Source of the DNA: Acanthamoeba sp. SK_2022b
Taxonomy: Eukaryota; Discosea; Longamoebia; Acanthamoebidae
Length of the DNA stretch: 64,000 nt
Direction: 5' to 3'
Assembly: GCA_027943245.1 (NCBI GenBank)
Contig: JANDJZ010000277.1
Coordinates: forward strand, 1 to 64,000
Part shown: one piece after another, positions 10,511 to 21,737 of the stretch
How positions within the stretch are numbered: the stretch's first letter is position 1
Layout of the letters: every line of letters begins with the position of its first letter
Position numbers and translations under genes: made by a program
Notes under the pieces: model-generated
What the model was told of the DNA's origin: nothing
Databases searched by the model: none
What the model saw: the letters and a program-made list of their open reading frames with translations, nothing else

Positions 10511-12414
10511 CGCGCGCTGAGGCTGTACCTTGAGCAGGAGGACGTAGCGGGGGAGGCGCTGCACGGGCTGGATGAGGTACGACGGCAGCGAGCGAAGGCC
10601 GCCCATGTCCGCGGCCGCTCGATTGCAGTCCTCCAGGAAGTGAGAGAACTTCTTGTTGGACTCGCACGCCGTGAGGGTCATCATCGCCGCCGAGTAGCCG
10701 TTGACGCACTCGGTGTACACCTTGTAGAACTCCATCTACAATCGCGTAAGGCATGGACACACTCACTGCTAATTTGATCTTAATCGATTAAATTCTAATT
10801 TATAATAAACATTAATTAAAATTTAATTAATAATTATTATAAGAACGCACCACGCTGAGGAAGATGTCGCCGATCGTCTGCTCGTGGTGCCACTTGGCCA
10901 GCCGCTCTTGAACGGTTTGCAGGAAGTGGTTGTTGAAGTTGTAGATGACCTCCGTCTGCCCCATTCGAATTGACCAATTCGAAGTGACACGTCAGCAACC
11001 CACGACGAGAAGTCGCGAAGGCAAGACAGGGACGCGCATGGTCATGCACTTACCTGGGAGAAGATGGTCTTGAGGTCCTGCATGGAGATCAGCGGCTTCT
11101 TGTCCTTGAGCCTCTCCTTGCCGCCAGGAGCGCTGCTGCTCAGCGGCTCCTTGATCTTCTTCTTCTTGAGCTTGGCCATTGTTGGGATGTTGAGCGACGC
11201 GTTGAGGTTGCGCAGGGCCGTCTGGAAGTAGGACTGCTCCGATGTGGTCACCACCCGGTCCGACGAGGCGGCCAACAGCATTGACGATCGCGCGCGCAGG
11301 GGCAGAAGGTAGCACTGGCCGCAGGCGAGCGCGATGGAAAGGGAGGAGTGGGGGTTGAGGGGGGGGGGGGTTCGAAGAGGTCAGCACACGTGGACATCTT
11401 GGCCATGCGATGTGAAGATGTTGTGGGGGGATGTACTGTCATCATCGTGTAGAGCGAGTGCACGTAGGTCTTCTCCGTGTCCACGATCTCCTTGACGATG
11501 CGTTGTCGCTTCTCTGTACGAGTAGTGCGAGTCTCGTTAATGATGTACTACTCGAGGTCGAGGTTTGTGGAGGCGTTAAAGCATGAGGACGCACTATGCG
11601 TGATGAGCTGCATGCGGGCTACTCGCCCGCGCCACAGCTTCTGCAGTAGCACTACGCTGGCTTCATCGTACTGTGGCTTCTTCTTGGCGAGCCCCAGCAG
11701 GCTCCTCACCTTGTGTCGCAGACCGCCCACCTCGTCGTCCTCCCTTCCCCTCCTCTTCTTACTCTTGTGTTTCTTCTCTTTCTTCTCTTCTTTGGACTTC
11801 TTTGTCTTCTTCACCTTCTTCGTCTTTCTCGGGCTTGCCTCTTGGCTTACGCTTTCTACTTCGCTGGAAGTCACTGCCCACTCCACGGACTCTGCCTTCT
11901 CTCGCTCACTGCCCTCGTTACAACGTTCGCCGTTCCTCTCATCTCCACCTTCCCCGCCATCGCTGGCCTCTGCATCGAACACTTGCGATGTTCGATGTGA
12001 AGCAAAAGATTGATTTTCTGTTGTAGGTTTGCGTTGTATAGCCGACCGAGCGAGGAAAAATATGACGATGGTGAGGTAGATGGCAACTATGGTCCACAGG
12101 AGGTGGGGGAATAGGTCTGCGTAGGAAGGAGGAAGGCAGGTCGAAGGAGAGGAGATGCAGGAGGCGACCTGTGAAGAGATGGAGGAATAGAACAGGCACA
12201 GTCGGTTCCAGGGAGAAGCATCTTCAACTCTCGGAAGCGTGGCAGAGAAAGAGGGAGAGGCAGAGGGTAGAGGTTGAGGGGTAGGCGTAGGGGCTGCGGA
12301 GGTAGACGAGGAAGATGAAGATGAGAAATGGGAATAAGAATGTGAGTAGGCCTCAAGGGCATAGGAGCAAAAAGATGATGCCACCGCTGCTGTTTGTTGC
12401 CATAAGTCGTTCAT
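9508..12414 (-). CDS. Membrane-anchored IQ-RhoGEF(DH)-PH protein
   Basis: Nine exons join in phase to 2109 nt (702 residues): 12414-11595, 11513-11437, 11314-11054, 10955-10851, 10735-10529, 10395-10118, 10071-10001, 9871-9752 and 9677-9508. The frame upstream has no earlier ATG. A Ser/Pro-rich N-terminus leads to one hydrophobic helix (LLWTIVAIYLTIVIFFLA, ~res 103-120), then a Lys-rich segment and an IQ-like motif (VVLLQKLWRGRVARMQ). The DH domain runs from IVKEIVDTEKTYVHSLY to LPSYLIQPVQRLPRYVLLLK, with its conserved last helix in DLLKHT. The PH domain includes EEVQCYLFTDLLLL and ends RDTFVFECES..AQWTAAL. It should activate Rho/Rac GTPases at a membrane, with calmodulin-type control through the IQ motif. 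Confidence 0.88.
10443..10517. repeat. (TG)n followed by (CG)n, intronic
   Basis: A 60-nt TG tract followed by ~15 nt of alternating CG, within an intron of the RhoGEF gene. Alternating purine-pyrimidine of this length can adopt Z-DNA. Confidence 0.95.
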
Positions 12415-12726
12415 CTGCAGCTGCTCAAACCAGAGCAGGTGGATCGTATGCGGGAAGGCCACGCAAACTTATTAATGTCTACAGAAATGCTAATAAATGT
12501 TTTATACTTTTTCGGCAGGGAGGTTTGCTGGCACGCTCTCGCAGAGCTTGAGCACAGAGGCTCAAACGCGCCTACCGCCGCATCTCGCCATAGTACTCAG
12601 GCACACCCACCCTACTTCTGTCGCTCAAGGGTCGCGCGTGCCGAGTTGGCGATCCTTGATTATCTTCTATTTCCGGTCACCCAAAGCTCCAATTTACTCA
12701 GCGCAAACTTTATTGTGCAGTGGCGT
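12415..12726. other. Spacer between RhoGEF start and secreted-protein stop
   Basis: About 310 bases holding the RhoGEF upstream region and the 3' UTR of the secreted-protein gene. No other gene is seen. Confidence 0.5.
12709..12714 (-). promoter_or_regulatory. Polyadenylation signal AATAAA
   Basis: AATAAA on the minus strand, about 15 nt after the stop codon of the small secreted protein. The short 3' UTR fits compact amoebal genes. Confidence 0.6.
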
Positions 12727-13260
12727 CTAGGACACGAAGATGTTCCAGCGGAAGGCGAACCACTGCTTCTGCACCGAGGTCTGGACGGCCTGCGACCAGA
12801 ACTTGACCTGCTTGGCCACACGGGTGACGTAGGTGAAGTCGAATACGATGGGGGTGAAGTCGCGGCATAGCATGGGCTTGCCGAGCGAGTAGCGTCCGCC
12901 GTGGTTGTCGATGACGGGGTTGACGCCCAGCGTGGTGTCCATCGTGATGTCGCCATTGGAGCGGGTGATGGTGAAGCTGTAGATGGACTGCGAGTAGCCC
13001 TTGGCATCGAGCTTGGCCAGCAGCTGGTCGATGACGCCCTGCTCGACAGTGGTGTTACCCAGGTCGACGTTGTGGGTGATCTGATAGAAGTAGTCCCTCA
13101 GCTCCTTGAACTGGGAGCGCTCCTGGTAGAAGCCAAGGATGTTGTTGAAGGCCGGCTGGGCGGGGTCGTATTGGCTGTCCTGGCAGAAGAACAGGGTGGC
13201 TTGCGCTGAGCCCACGACGAACAGGAGTGCCACTAAGCAGACGAGGACCGATGCGTTCAT
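12727..13260 (-). CDS. Small secreted protein, function unknown
   Basis: Single exon, 177 residues, with a clear ATG at 13260. Residues 1-21 (MNASVLVCLVALLFVVGSAQA) are a classical cleavable signal peptide. The mature part begins TLFFCQDSQYDPAQPAF and has a central segment with alternating strands (SIYSFTITRSNGDITMDTT..VIDNHGGRYSLG). There is no second hydrophobic helix and no retention signal, so secretion or lysosomal delivery is expected. Only two cysteines occur in the mature chain. I do not recognise the family. The absence of introns and an AATAAA just after the stop suggest a compact, possibly highly expressed gene. Confidence 0.8.
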   Translation of the reverse strand: MNASVLVCLVALLFVVGSAQATLFFCQDSQYDPAQPAFNNILGFYQERSQFKELRDYFYQITHNVDLGNTTVEQGVIDQLLAKLDAKGYSQSIYSFTITRSNGDITMDTTLGVNPVIDNHGGRYSLGKPMLCRDFTPIVFDFTYVTRVAKQVKFWSQAVQTSVQKQWFAFRWNIFVS

Positions 13261-13792
13261 GTTGGCGTTTGGTGTACGTTTATGTTTGCTGGGCTGCTGC
13301 TCGCACAGCCTTAAGTAGACGTTGTGCCAACGGTAGGTGGGGCTGACGCGCTCTTATGAGTCCACCCGAGGCGGCGCTATTGGCCCTCAACTTCATCTCC
13401 ATTTGGTTGCAAGGTACCTGCCTTACCTGAATTAGTCCCTGTCGCTGATTGGTTGATATAGAACTATTTTAGTCAATACAACTGGAAAAAGGTACCGCAA
13501 CTGCCCCGTGATCGCGCACCTCCATCCGAGACTTGCGTGCATCTGGACGATCCTTGTAGCCTTGGTACCAACCCTTGCGCCTCCCGTCTTCGAAACAAAG
13601 CAGCCTGCCCTGTGTTGTTAAGACTCGGCGTGCCTCATGTGATAGCCATTCCAGCATTTCCCTTTGATGAGCTGTGCAAGTAGGAGGGCACAGAAGAAGA
13701 AACGCATGGCGACATTGGTCGTTGAAGCCCAGCGCGTCAAGAGATAGGATCGCAAAGGATTGTAATTAACCGAGAAGGACCGCCGACTCAAA
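13261..13792. other. Spacer between secreted-protein start and fructokinase stop
   Basis: About 530 bases: promoter of the secreted protein and 3' region of the fructokinase. A minus frame with alternative starts crosses it, but it has no ATG-initiated conserved product. Confidence 0.5.
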
Positions 13793-15767
13793 CTATTGGG
13801 AGGAGGAAGCTGTGCTGTCGCGGAGGGCCAGCCGAGCGATCTCGCAGGCGCCCACGAGGCCGGCGTTGCCGCCGAACGGCGAGAGCGTGATGTACTGGCC
13901 GATGCCCGCCTCTGCATTCGACCACGACCAACGACAGACACGTTTTCAGTAACGTTGGCCGTTGGGGACAACAGGGAGCAGCGAGGAAGCCCCCTCTCGT
14001 ACCGCTGATGGCCGGCACCTTGATGTAGCCGTTGAGCAGCGCCAGCACGTGCTTGTGCACGAGCGGCAATATGGTGGGCTGAGCGCGGGCGCGCGGGCGC
14101 ACGAGGCAGAGTGGGCGTGAGCGTGTGTGGAGAGTGAGAATGAGGAGTGAGAGTGGGAGTGCTCACCCGCTGCATGATGCCGCCGCCCATGACGATGCGG
14201 TGGGGGGACACGGTCAGCACGAGTGCCGCGCACAGCTGGGCCAGGTAGTAGGCCACGTGGCTCCACTCCTCCCTGTCGTCGGCTGGCGTACCACGTCAGA
14301 ACACACGCACACGCACACGAAGGGTCGCCCGCTCCAACAGCAGAAGGGGGCATACCGACGTCGGACAGGTCGGTCCGCTCGACACCGAAGCGCTTGGCCA
14401 ACGCACGACTGTCGAATAGGAGCCAGACGATGTACGCAATCAGAGAGAGAGAGAGAGAGAGAGGACAGCGCGTAAGAAGCAACGCCGCCACTCCGCGTTA
14501 TCGCCATTATCGCCGCAGTGGGGGTGAGGCAGGGCGTGCCTGGCGACGAGCCCCTCCACGCAAGCGCCGTGGAAGGGACACGTTCCCTCGAAGTCGTCCC
14601 CCTTGGCCATTCGCACGCTTGAGAGTAAAGAGAAGTTCGTGAGGTCGAGATAGTAAAAATATAAAATAATAAATAAAATAATGATAAAAATGATAAAAAA
14701 TAAAATAAAAAAATCCAGAGGACGCGTACAAGATGTGGCCCATCTCGGGATGCAGGAGCCCGTGCACGGGCTTACCCTCCACGGCGATGCCCACGCCCAC
14801 GCCCGTGCCCACGGTGATGTACGCGCACGACCTGGTCGTCGTCGGTGTGCGGCACGAGAGAACGGGTGAGACCCCGGCGGGCCTCACGGGAGTGCCCGGA
14901 GAGAAGGGGGAGAGAGAGGGGGGGACGACGCACGAGTGACCGAACTGGGCGAGGTGCGCCACGGCAGGCGCGTTCACGTCCGTTTCGAACGCCTGAGCGC
15001 AGCGCGACAGAGATGGACGGCGAGTCAGCCGTGTTGCGTTGCGTTGCGCGTTGCGTTGGAGATGGGTGGGGGGTCGGGTTGGGTTGAGGGGCGCACCGTG
15101 GGGACCTTGAACTCGGAGAAGCGGCTGAGGACGTCCACGTTGCCCCAATCGGGCTTGGGCGTCGTGGTGATGTAGCCGTACCTGCGCCGCCGCCGCCCAA
15201 AAAAACGCAGACGCCACACGGGCAGGAGAGGTGAGCGGGTCGCCCTAGGGTGGTGGCCTACGGTTGTGCGCTCGTACGTGGGGCTCTGGCGGTCGAGGTC
15301 GACGGGGCCGAAGGAGGCCACGCCCAGTGCGTGGAAGGGCGTCTTTTCGTTCTGCTCCCGCAGCCAGGCCACCTGCAGCGCAGCGTGAGACCGCTCGGTG
15401 AGGTCCCACGCCAGGAGAAAGATGGTTGGGGGGGAGAGAGGGGGGGGGAGGAGGAGGGAGCGCTCGTACGACGCGGCTGATGGTCTCGTCGGGCGTGGTG
15501 GTGGGGAAGTTGGCCCGCGCGAAGATGCCCTGGGCGTTGCCCTTGGCCAGTCCCACCGAGAACGACGTGCCCCTGCGCGCGCCAACAAGTCAGCTGCGTC
15601 CAGTGACACCACTACACTGGATCAAAATAAACACTAATAAAATAAAATAAAAGTGTAAGTATGAGGATGTAGCAGCGCAAGTGATTTAATAAAGAAGGCC
15701 AAACGAGAAGGCGCTACCCAGCTTCCACGCCTGCAAAGACCAGCTCGCTCGTTGGTGTGGCGTCCAT
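13793..15767 (-). CDS. ROK-family fructokinase (bacterial type)
   Basis: Eleven exons join in phase to 936 nt (311 residues): 15767-15718, 15572-15470, 15372-15278, 15181-15097, 14992-14934, 14831-14730, 14617-14540, 14408-14356, 14282-14167, 14078-14003 and 13911-13793. The protein follows bacterial ROK fructokinases of the GmuE/YdhR kind: [16 protein letters not shown] (phosphate loop), [27 protein letters not shown] with the catalytic Asp, [10 protein letters not shown], the HPEMGHI and CPFHGAC zinc-site segments, and [11 protein letters not shown]. It should phosphorylate fructose with ATP in the cytosol. The seventh intron starts with GC (donor AG/GCACGC at 14539) and gives the best frame and homology. 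A bacterial origin followed by intron gain is inferred. Confidence 0.93.
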
Positions 15768-16710
15768 GGAGAGTAGCTACGAGGTGGGAGTGCAGCGCAA
15801 AAATTGAGCTGAGTTATGCCGGGATAGGGACATCCCGTTTCTCTTCTTTTCCTCCCAACCACAACAACCCACGAATTGTTGGCACGCGTTGCACGAAATT
15901 GTTGTGCAGGGAAGAAGCAAACAACAACTGCCCGCAGCACAACCAACAACTACAAGAACGAGAAGGAAAACAGCTAGAAGGTAGAGTTGGGGGGTATTCA
16001 TTTTTGCTATACATAAAAGCACAACAATTAAGGTTTTTTTTACGTTACGGGGGAGGTCCCTTGAGTGAGTGTGTCCTCCTTTCCTTCCTTCCGTTCCGCC
16101 GCGGCAGAGCGGGAGAGAGAATAAATAAAAACTAAAAGCACAAGACACCTCCTCGACTACCGGCTTGTCGAAAGATGATGAAGAGGATGATGAAGAGGAA
16201 GAAGCGGGTGGTGAAGATCGGTGCCGAGAGGAGAGATCGGAGCGGTTCCAAACATATGAATGGAAGAGAGAAGAGGACGCGGTGTCAGAGGCAGAGGTGT
16301 CGAATGGAGAGGAGGAGGAGAGTGGTCGAAGCAGGAGGCGAGACGTGTAGGGAGGATCTCACATCTCTCTCGCCTCCTCCTCTCGCTCTCGCGATGCGGT
16401 GGATGCGAACGAACGAACGAAGGGAGGTCACAGGGGGGTAGAAGCGGAGCGAAGAAAGGGACCTGGGATGAAGACGGTGGTGACGATGAAGAAGACGGCG
16501 ACGTGGAGAGGACCAAAAGAGAGCCGAGGAACAGCTGTGAGGATGGTGGGTAGGAGGTTATCGATATGATAAGCTTGCGCAGATCCAATCTTCGCAGTCG
16601 CTCAGTAGACCATGTGCTTGTTGCCTGTTTCACGAGGAGAAGACGATCATTGGTCAGTATTAACCAGCGCCAGACAATAGGTAAGCAGAGCGCGCGCCAC
16701 GCACGGCACG
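15768..16710. other. Long spacer between fructokinase promoter and Pumilio stop
   Basis: About 940 bases. The left part should be the fructokinase upstream region; the right part, pyrimidine-rich on the minus strand, should be Pumilio 3' UTR. A minus frame (16157-16714) contains an F-box-like string but no reliable gene context. Confidence 0.45.
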
Positions 16711-19694
16711 TCACATGCTATGTAGAAGAGAAGAGAGCTCACGTCTTGGGAATGACTGCGCTGCCGCACCGGGGTGGGAATGGCCTCCGGGCGAGCGCTT
16801 GTGCTGGTCGGGCTGCTGTCCGTCCTTCATGATCTTGTTCTGAATCCTCTTGCCGTAGGGCGTGTTCCTCAGGGCGAACAGGAAGGGCTTGATGCCCTCC
16901 ACCAGCTTGGCGTGCTGCGGGGGCTCGGCGACGGTCATCGCTGTCTGGATCACGTAATTGCCGAAGGGATCCTGTTGCACGTTTGGAAACCGTCGTGAGC
17001 TGCGGTGCTGCTTCCAAAGCAGGTGCGGACCGAAGCAGGCAGGCGTACCTGAATCAAGCCCTTGAGGTGCTCGGACTCGGTGAGCTCCTTGACCATCCAG
17101 GCCCTCGTGACGGGATCGCAAACATTCAGGCACTGCGTGGGGATGACGCGTTACGCTATGCCATGGAATGGAATGAAGCGAAGCTGAAGGCGAAGACGAC
17201 GCGCTCCCTTTTACCTTTTCTACAACGTTCGAGCTGAACTTCTGCGTCGAGAGCTCCGAGAGGTGGTTCTTGAACTGCAGGATCAAGTTCGCCAGCATGC
17301 GCGGGTAGGGCAGGTCCAGCACGTATTGTACAACATAGTTTCCGTAGGGGTCCTTCACGAGCGTAAGACCGTTCACCGTAATCTCGTTCACGAGTTGGAG
17401 CTGCGCGAGAACGACGCGTTGCGATTGGAAATGAGAACACGTGTACGCCTACCAGGACTCTGGCGGTGGTGCCGTACTTTCTGGGCCTCCGAGGCGTGGT
17501 CGATGCAGCGCTGAAGCACACAGCAACCGTGACGGTGAGTGGCCACCTCAACGCAGTGTCCGGCGACGGCATCGTAGATGAACTGGTTGTCCTGAGCGCT
17601 AAGGTGGTTGAGGCAGCGTTGCACGACGTGATTGCCGTTGAGGTCCTTGATGAGCGGGACGACAGCGGCCTTGAGACCGCGGGTGACGAGGCGAATCTAC
17701 AGCAGAGCAAACCCAGGGTTAACAGGCGCCAACGACAGATCCTTGGCAGGGGGACGCTTACCTCTGCGCCACTCTTCAGGCACTCGATCATCTTCTGCAC
17801 GGCCCGGGTACCGTGCATGTTCTGCGAGATGCGAACAAGGTCGTTCGCCACACTCTCGATGAGGAGCAGGCGCTGCTTCTCTTGGCAGTGCTCCAACAGC
17901 TTCTGGCACAAGTAGTTGCCGAATGGATCTGTTTGTGATACAATGCGGGTGAGCCAACACGCTCGTGGTCCACTAAAGCTGCGAAGCGGGCAAGGTAACA
18001 ACAACAGCATACCGGTCATCAGCTCGGCAAAGTGCGGGTAGACCTCGTTGAAGATGATATCGACGGTCTGGGTGTTCATTTCATCGAGCTTCTTTTGCAG
18101 GAAACGGCAACCGTGCTGGTCCTTGCACATGGGGTAGATCTGGCCGATCACTTGATCGATGCTGGTGTAGCGTCCAGCTGCAGGAATTGACCAGCGTTTC
18201 GGTGAGACACGAAGCTTTTCATCGGGAAGACAGAAGGGCTTGACGTACCCAAGGTGTTGGTGCCAATGACAAAGGACTGCGAGTTCGCTGCTCCACTGGC
18301 TCCAGCGCCTCCGCCAGCAGCACCTCCGCCGCCAGCTTGACCAGTAGTGACTCCGTTGGAAGACCTACGCTTGTGGGTCTGCGACTGGCCGCCCTTCTTA
18401 CCGCCCTTGCCTCCCGAACCCGGAGCCGGGACTGACACGGGCTGTGTAGCAGGAGGAGTAGCCGACCTCGCGGGCGTGCTGCTCGAGATAGCCGAAGGAC
18501 CACCAGAGGAAGCTGCGGGTAGAGAGTAAGAAGCTGGTAACATATTGGAATTGGTAGAAGAAGCTGGAAGCCGAGCGCATACCATCGGTGGGTTCAGTGT
18601 CTACATGGGCAAAGTTGCACCTGTCGCCCCTGCTGCAATAGCCCTGCGCGTAGTACCTGCAGGGGATGGTCGAAGAGTCGGTGGTGGCAGCCGCCTGAGC
18701 TCCTCTGCGAGGCTGCAAGTGGCGATAAGGGAACAAGCAGGTGGGGTTAGAACAAGCAAGATATTGTATGCACACGAGACCAAGGTAACCCTACCTCTCT
18801 CCTCCTCTGCAGAGGCACGTCGCCAGAAATCTCCAAGTCGTTCAGCGACTGCTCGACAGCAGAGACGCTCAGGCCAGGAGGAGGCTGAAGGCCACCATTT
18901 GACACGGGCGACTTGGGCGGAGGCGACGGTTCGTCGATAGGACTGGTGCGTCCGTTTTCTGCAGAGGAGAGAAGGTGTTGAGCTTTCACACATAAACCAA
19001 ACAAGGGCGAGCAACGCAAGAACGAGTTCTAGGAAATCCTACCTAGATTTTCCGCTTCCCAAAGGCGTGAGGCGGCAAATCGTTCGGCAAGCTTCTCGGC
19101 CATTGATTGGCCATTCATGAGGGCCATGTTGTGCACCAGTGATGAGATGTCATCGACGGAGGACGAAATGCTCTCAGAATCGCTGCTCAGATCCGGAATG
19201 AGCGAAGTCTCGTCCAGTGAGTAGTCCTCGAGCGATGAGATGCTCGCCACCCTGTGTGGCAGGGGCCTGGACCACCTAGGGCTTCCATCTCGGTCATCGT
19301 GATGGTAGGGCAGGAAGTTTCTCGCCATGGGGGGGCTCATTCCGGGAGAATATTGCTGATTGGAGAACCAAGCTTAAGTCTAAAACCGCCCCATGACTCG
19401 AAACGAAATGAACAGGTGGTGGCTTGCACGTACAAACTCCTCTTCAATTGAATCAAAGACCTGCCTCTCGATAGGAGGCGGAAGCTTGCTGGGGTCAGGA
19501 TGCGAGTTGTAGAAGTGGATGTAATCGTCATCGGCACGAATGTCTGCCGCGCCAGCGAACAGGCGAGCATAGTTATTGCCCATGGCGAACAGGGATTGCT
19601 CCTGCACCTCGAGAATGGGCGGTGCGGAGGAGGTCCTCTGTGGAATGTCCTCCCTCGAGGTGTAGAGATCGGAATCGGTTTCGCTATCACTCAT
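16711..19694 (-). CDS. Pumilio (PUF) RNA-binding protein with CCCH zinc finger
   Basis: Eleven exons join in phase to 2214 nt (737 residues): 19694-19434, 19355-19043, 18958-18795, 18712-18583, 18512-18249, 18177-18013, 17928-17762, 17696-17478, 17400-17215, 17132-17049 and 16971-16711. The N-terminal half is acidic and Ser/Pro-rich. A single CCCH finger (IPCRYYAQGYCSRGDRCNFAH, C-x7-C-x5-C-x3-H) lies at ~res 262-282. The C-terminal half is a PUF array beginning GRYTSIDQVIGQIYPMCKDQ with typical cores NYLCQKLLEHC, GTRAVQKMIE, NHVVQRCLNH, GCCVLQRCID, NYVVQYVLD, FSSNVVEKCL and NYVIQTAM. PUF proteins bind UGUA-type 3' UTR elements and repress translation or stability. The last exon could end at a donor near 16739, changing only the C-terminal tail. 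Confidence 0.93.
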
Positions 19695-20471
19695 CTTGCA
19701 AAATGCTGCTGTCGCGAAGGTGGATGCTCTATATATATATCTAGCTAACTAGCTTCTGCTTCGCATGTAACGAATGATGTATGGGTTTGCGTGAGAGCAG
19801 TTGAGGCAGAATTGCCGCTGTACTCTGATGCCGGAGGGAGAGAAGTAGAAGAAAGTGGAGAGAGGGAGCTGCTGCGCGCGAACGGCTTTCACACGTCCAC
19901 GACGCTTTCTCTCGATGCTGCGACTTTCCTCCTCTTACTCCTCGGAAATGTGATTCTGTACAGATGAGCTGGGAGGAGAGAGTACTTGCACACAATCCTT
20001 CCTCGATCTCCTTCTCTCGTGTACACCGCGAGTCGTAGCAGCGAGGAAGGAAGCACTGTTTTCCTGGCCTTGAGCCCTTTTCCCGCTTCGGCCTGTACGA
20101 CCCACCCCCCCATCTCCTTAAGGTGGCGCCAATCAACCACCCATCACACCCACGAATTTTCTCGAGTTTGGTGCAGGCCGCAGGCGAGAGTGGCCGTGCG
20201 GGGCGTGGTGGGCTGCTGAAAACTCGACGGGGAGCTCCTTCTTCTCGCGAACATCGAGAAACACAGGTCGCCTTTGGCGCACAGGCATGGAAGAGGGAAG
20301 ATCAAGGGAGGTGTCAGGTAGAAGTAGGTTCTTTGGCTCGAATTGATGACCCCCGCAATGCATTATCTCGCAGGAGCACCGGACTACTCTTCATTGGGCT
20401 TTTCTTCCTGTTCTTCTTCTGTTCTGCCACACTACCGAACGTGTTTGTGAAAGGGAGGCAGCTCTGTTTCT
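19695..20471. other. Pumilio upstream region / coatomer zeta 3' flank
   Basis: About 780 bases without a supported gene. A TATATATATAT tract lies at ~19728-19741, 35-50 bases upstream of the Pumilio ATG on its sense strand, and could act in its promoter. Remaining frames are short and lack conserved features. Confidence 0.5.
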
Positions 20472-21455
20472 TCACACGCCCTGCGCCCTGAGATTGCCAA
20501 GACCCTTGACGACCATGTCCTTGGCGCTGTTGAGCGTCTTCATGGGCACTCCCATGATCGCGTCATCGCCCCTGCCATCTGGACCTTGCGCCCTCATGCT
20601 CACTCGGTCTGCGATCACCTGGGGCTCTGTCTCCATCAAGACTCTGATCAAACGTTGCCATGAGTCAGTTTTACCTTCGTACATGCCTGGTCTACGTAAC
20701 GAGCTGGCTGATGTACCCATCGTCCACCAGCTCATCCATGGCGAGCATCAGGAAGTCAAAGTTCTCTGATAGCGTCCTCTTGTCAACCTGATTCCTGCGC
20801 ACGATGGCCATCAGATGAGGTCGTGTTTTGTCGGCTCGAAGAGAGGAACGCACTTGAGTATGAGCGAGATGGTTTCGATGAAGGTCGTGAGCACAGACCA
20901 CAAAACAAGCTCGTTCTCATCGAGGCTCCCAATGACAAAGAAGTTCACATCAGCCACGGTTCGGAACACCTATTCAGCAACAGGTGGTTAATAGCTCCAT
21001 GTACAGGTAGGTACATGTGACTAGCAGGAATGTACGCCAATGATATTATCCAGCAGGACGACCTCAGCTGAACAGGCAAAGAGTTAACATGTCATCATGT
21101 ACAACCACGCATTAAAAGGCATTAGGGAGTGGTAATGAATGGCACATACCAGCGGGGTGAGCCTGGGCCTTGGCGAAGAGCGACTTCTCGAAGGCGAGTT
21201 GCTTATCCAACCCGGGCCACTCGTTGGAGTAGTACCGCGCTGCAAGGCGCTTGCCATCGCTGTCCAGTGTGATAAATGCCTTTGTTGTGTACAATGTGCC
21301 CTGGAACAATGCACATCATTGTTAGTGACGTAGGCAACTTGCTGACGGGGGGGGGAGATGAATAAGAGAAGATGGGGGATTGATCCTTTCGTTCGTGGCA
21401 GCCTAAGATAGAAATGTTGCTACGACGGGAAAAAGGGTTCATCTTTGCGTACCAT
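20472..21455 (-). CDS. Coatomer subunit zeta (COPI)
   Basis: Proposed exons 21455-21453, 21300-21150, 21067-21036, 20969-20854, 20794-20696 and 20643-20472 give 573 nt (190 residues) in phase. The first coding exon is just the ATG, followed at once by a donor (ATG/GTACGC). The next exon encodes GTLYTTKAFITLDSDGKRLAARYY, matching the longin-fold N-terminus of coatomer zeta, which in yeast and animals also starts a few residues before this point. Later segments ADVNFFVIGSLDENELVLWSVL, NFDFLMLAMDELVDDGYI and ETEPQVIADRVSMR are the conserved zeta signatures. The protein belongs to the COPI coat for Golgi-to-ER traffic and binds gamma-COP. The 5' end is the least certain part. Confidence 0.88.
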
Positions 21456-21737
21456 GCTGGAGATGTGGAGCTGACCTCTACCTCGGTGAAAGTGTAGACC
21501 CACGTCTGCGGCTCCTGGCTCAATAAGCCGACTTTCCTTTTTCATCAGGCATGCGCGGAATGAGAGAAAAAATTATTAAAAACTAAAAAAGAATTAATAC
21601 AATTAAAAACCTTGTTGCATAAATAAACAGATCAAGGGAAGGTCCTCGTCGCTTGCCTCTGGTTGCAGCAATTTGCTGCCGTAGCACGCGCTGCCACAAA
21701 TCTCGCCGAATCTTGACTTGTTCTGTTACTCGCCCGG

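Noticed and set aside
10066..10777. Long plus and minus frames through the TG/CG tract giving Cys-Val or His-Thr runs
   Set aside because: They are repeat artefacts crossing an intron of the RhoGEF gene.
16157..16714. Minus frame containing TCRAWRALCLPIVWRWLIL, which resembles the end of an F-box
   Set aside because: It overlaps the end of the Pumilio last exon in another frame, lacks an upstream F-box start, and becomes low-complexity Ser/Pro/His sequence; chance resemblance is likelier.
20123..20491. Possible tRNA-like GGTTC...CGAATT segment near 20330
   Set aside because: No matching acceptor or anticodon stems can be formed around it.
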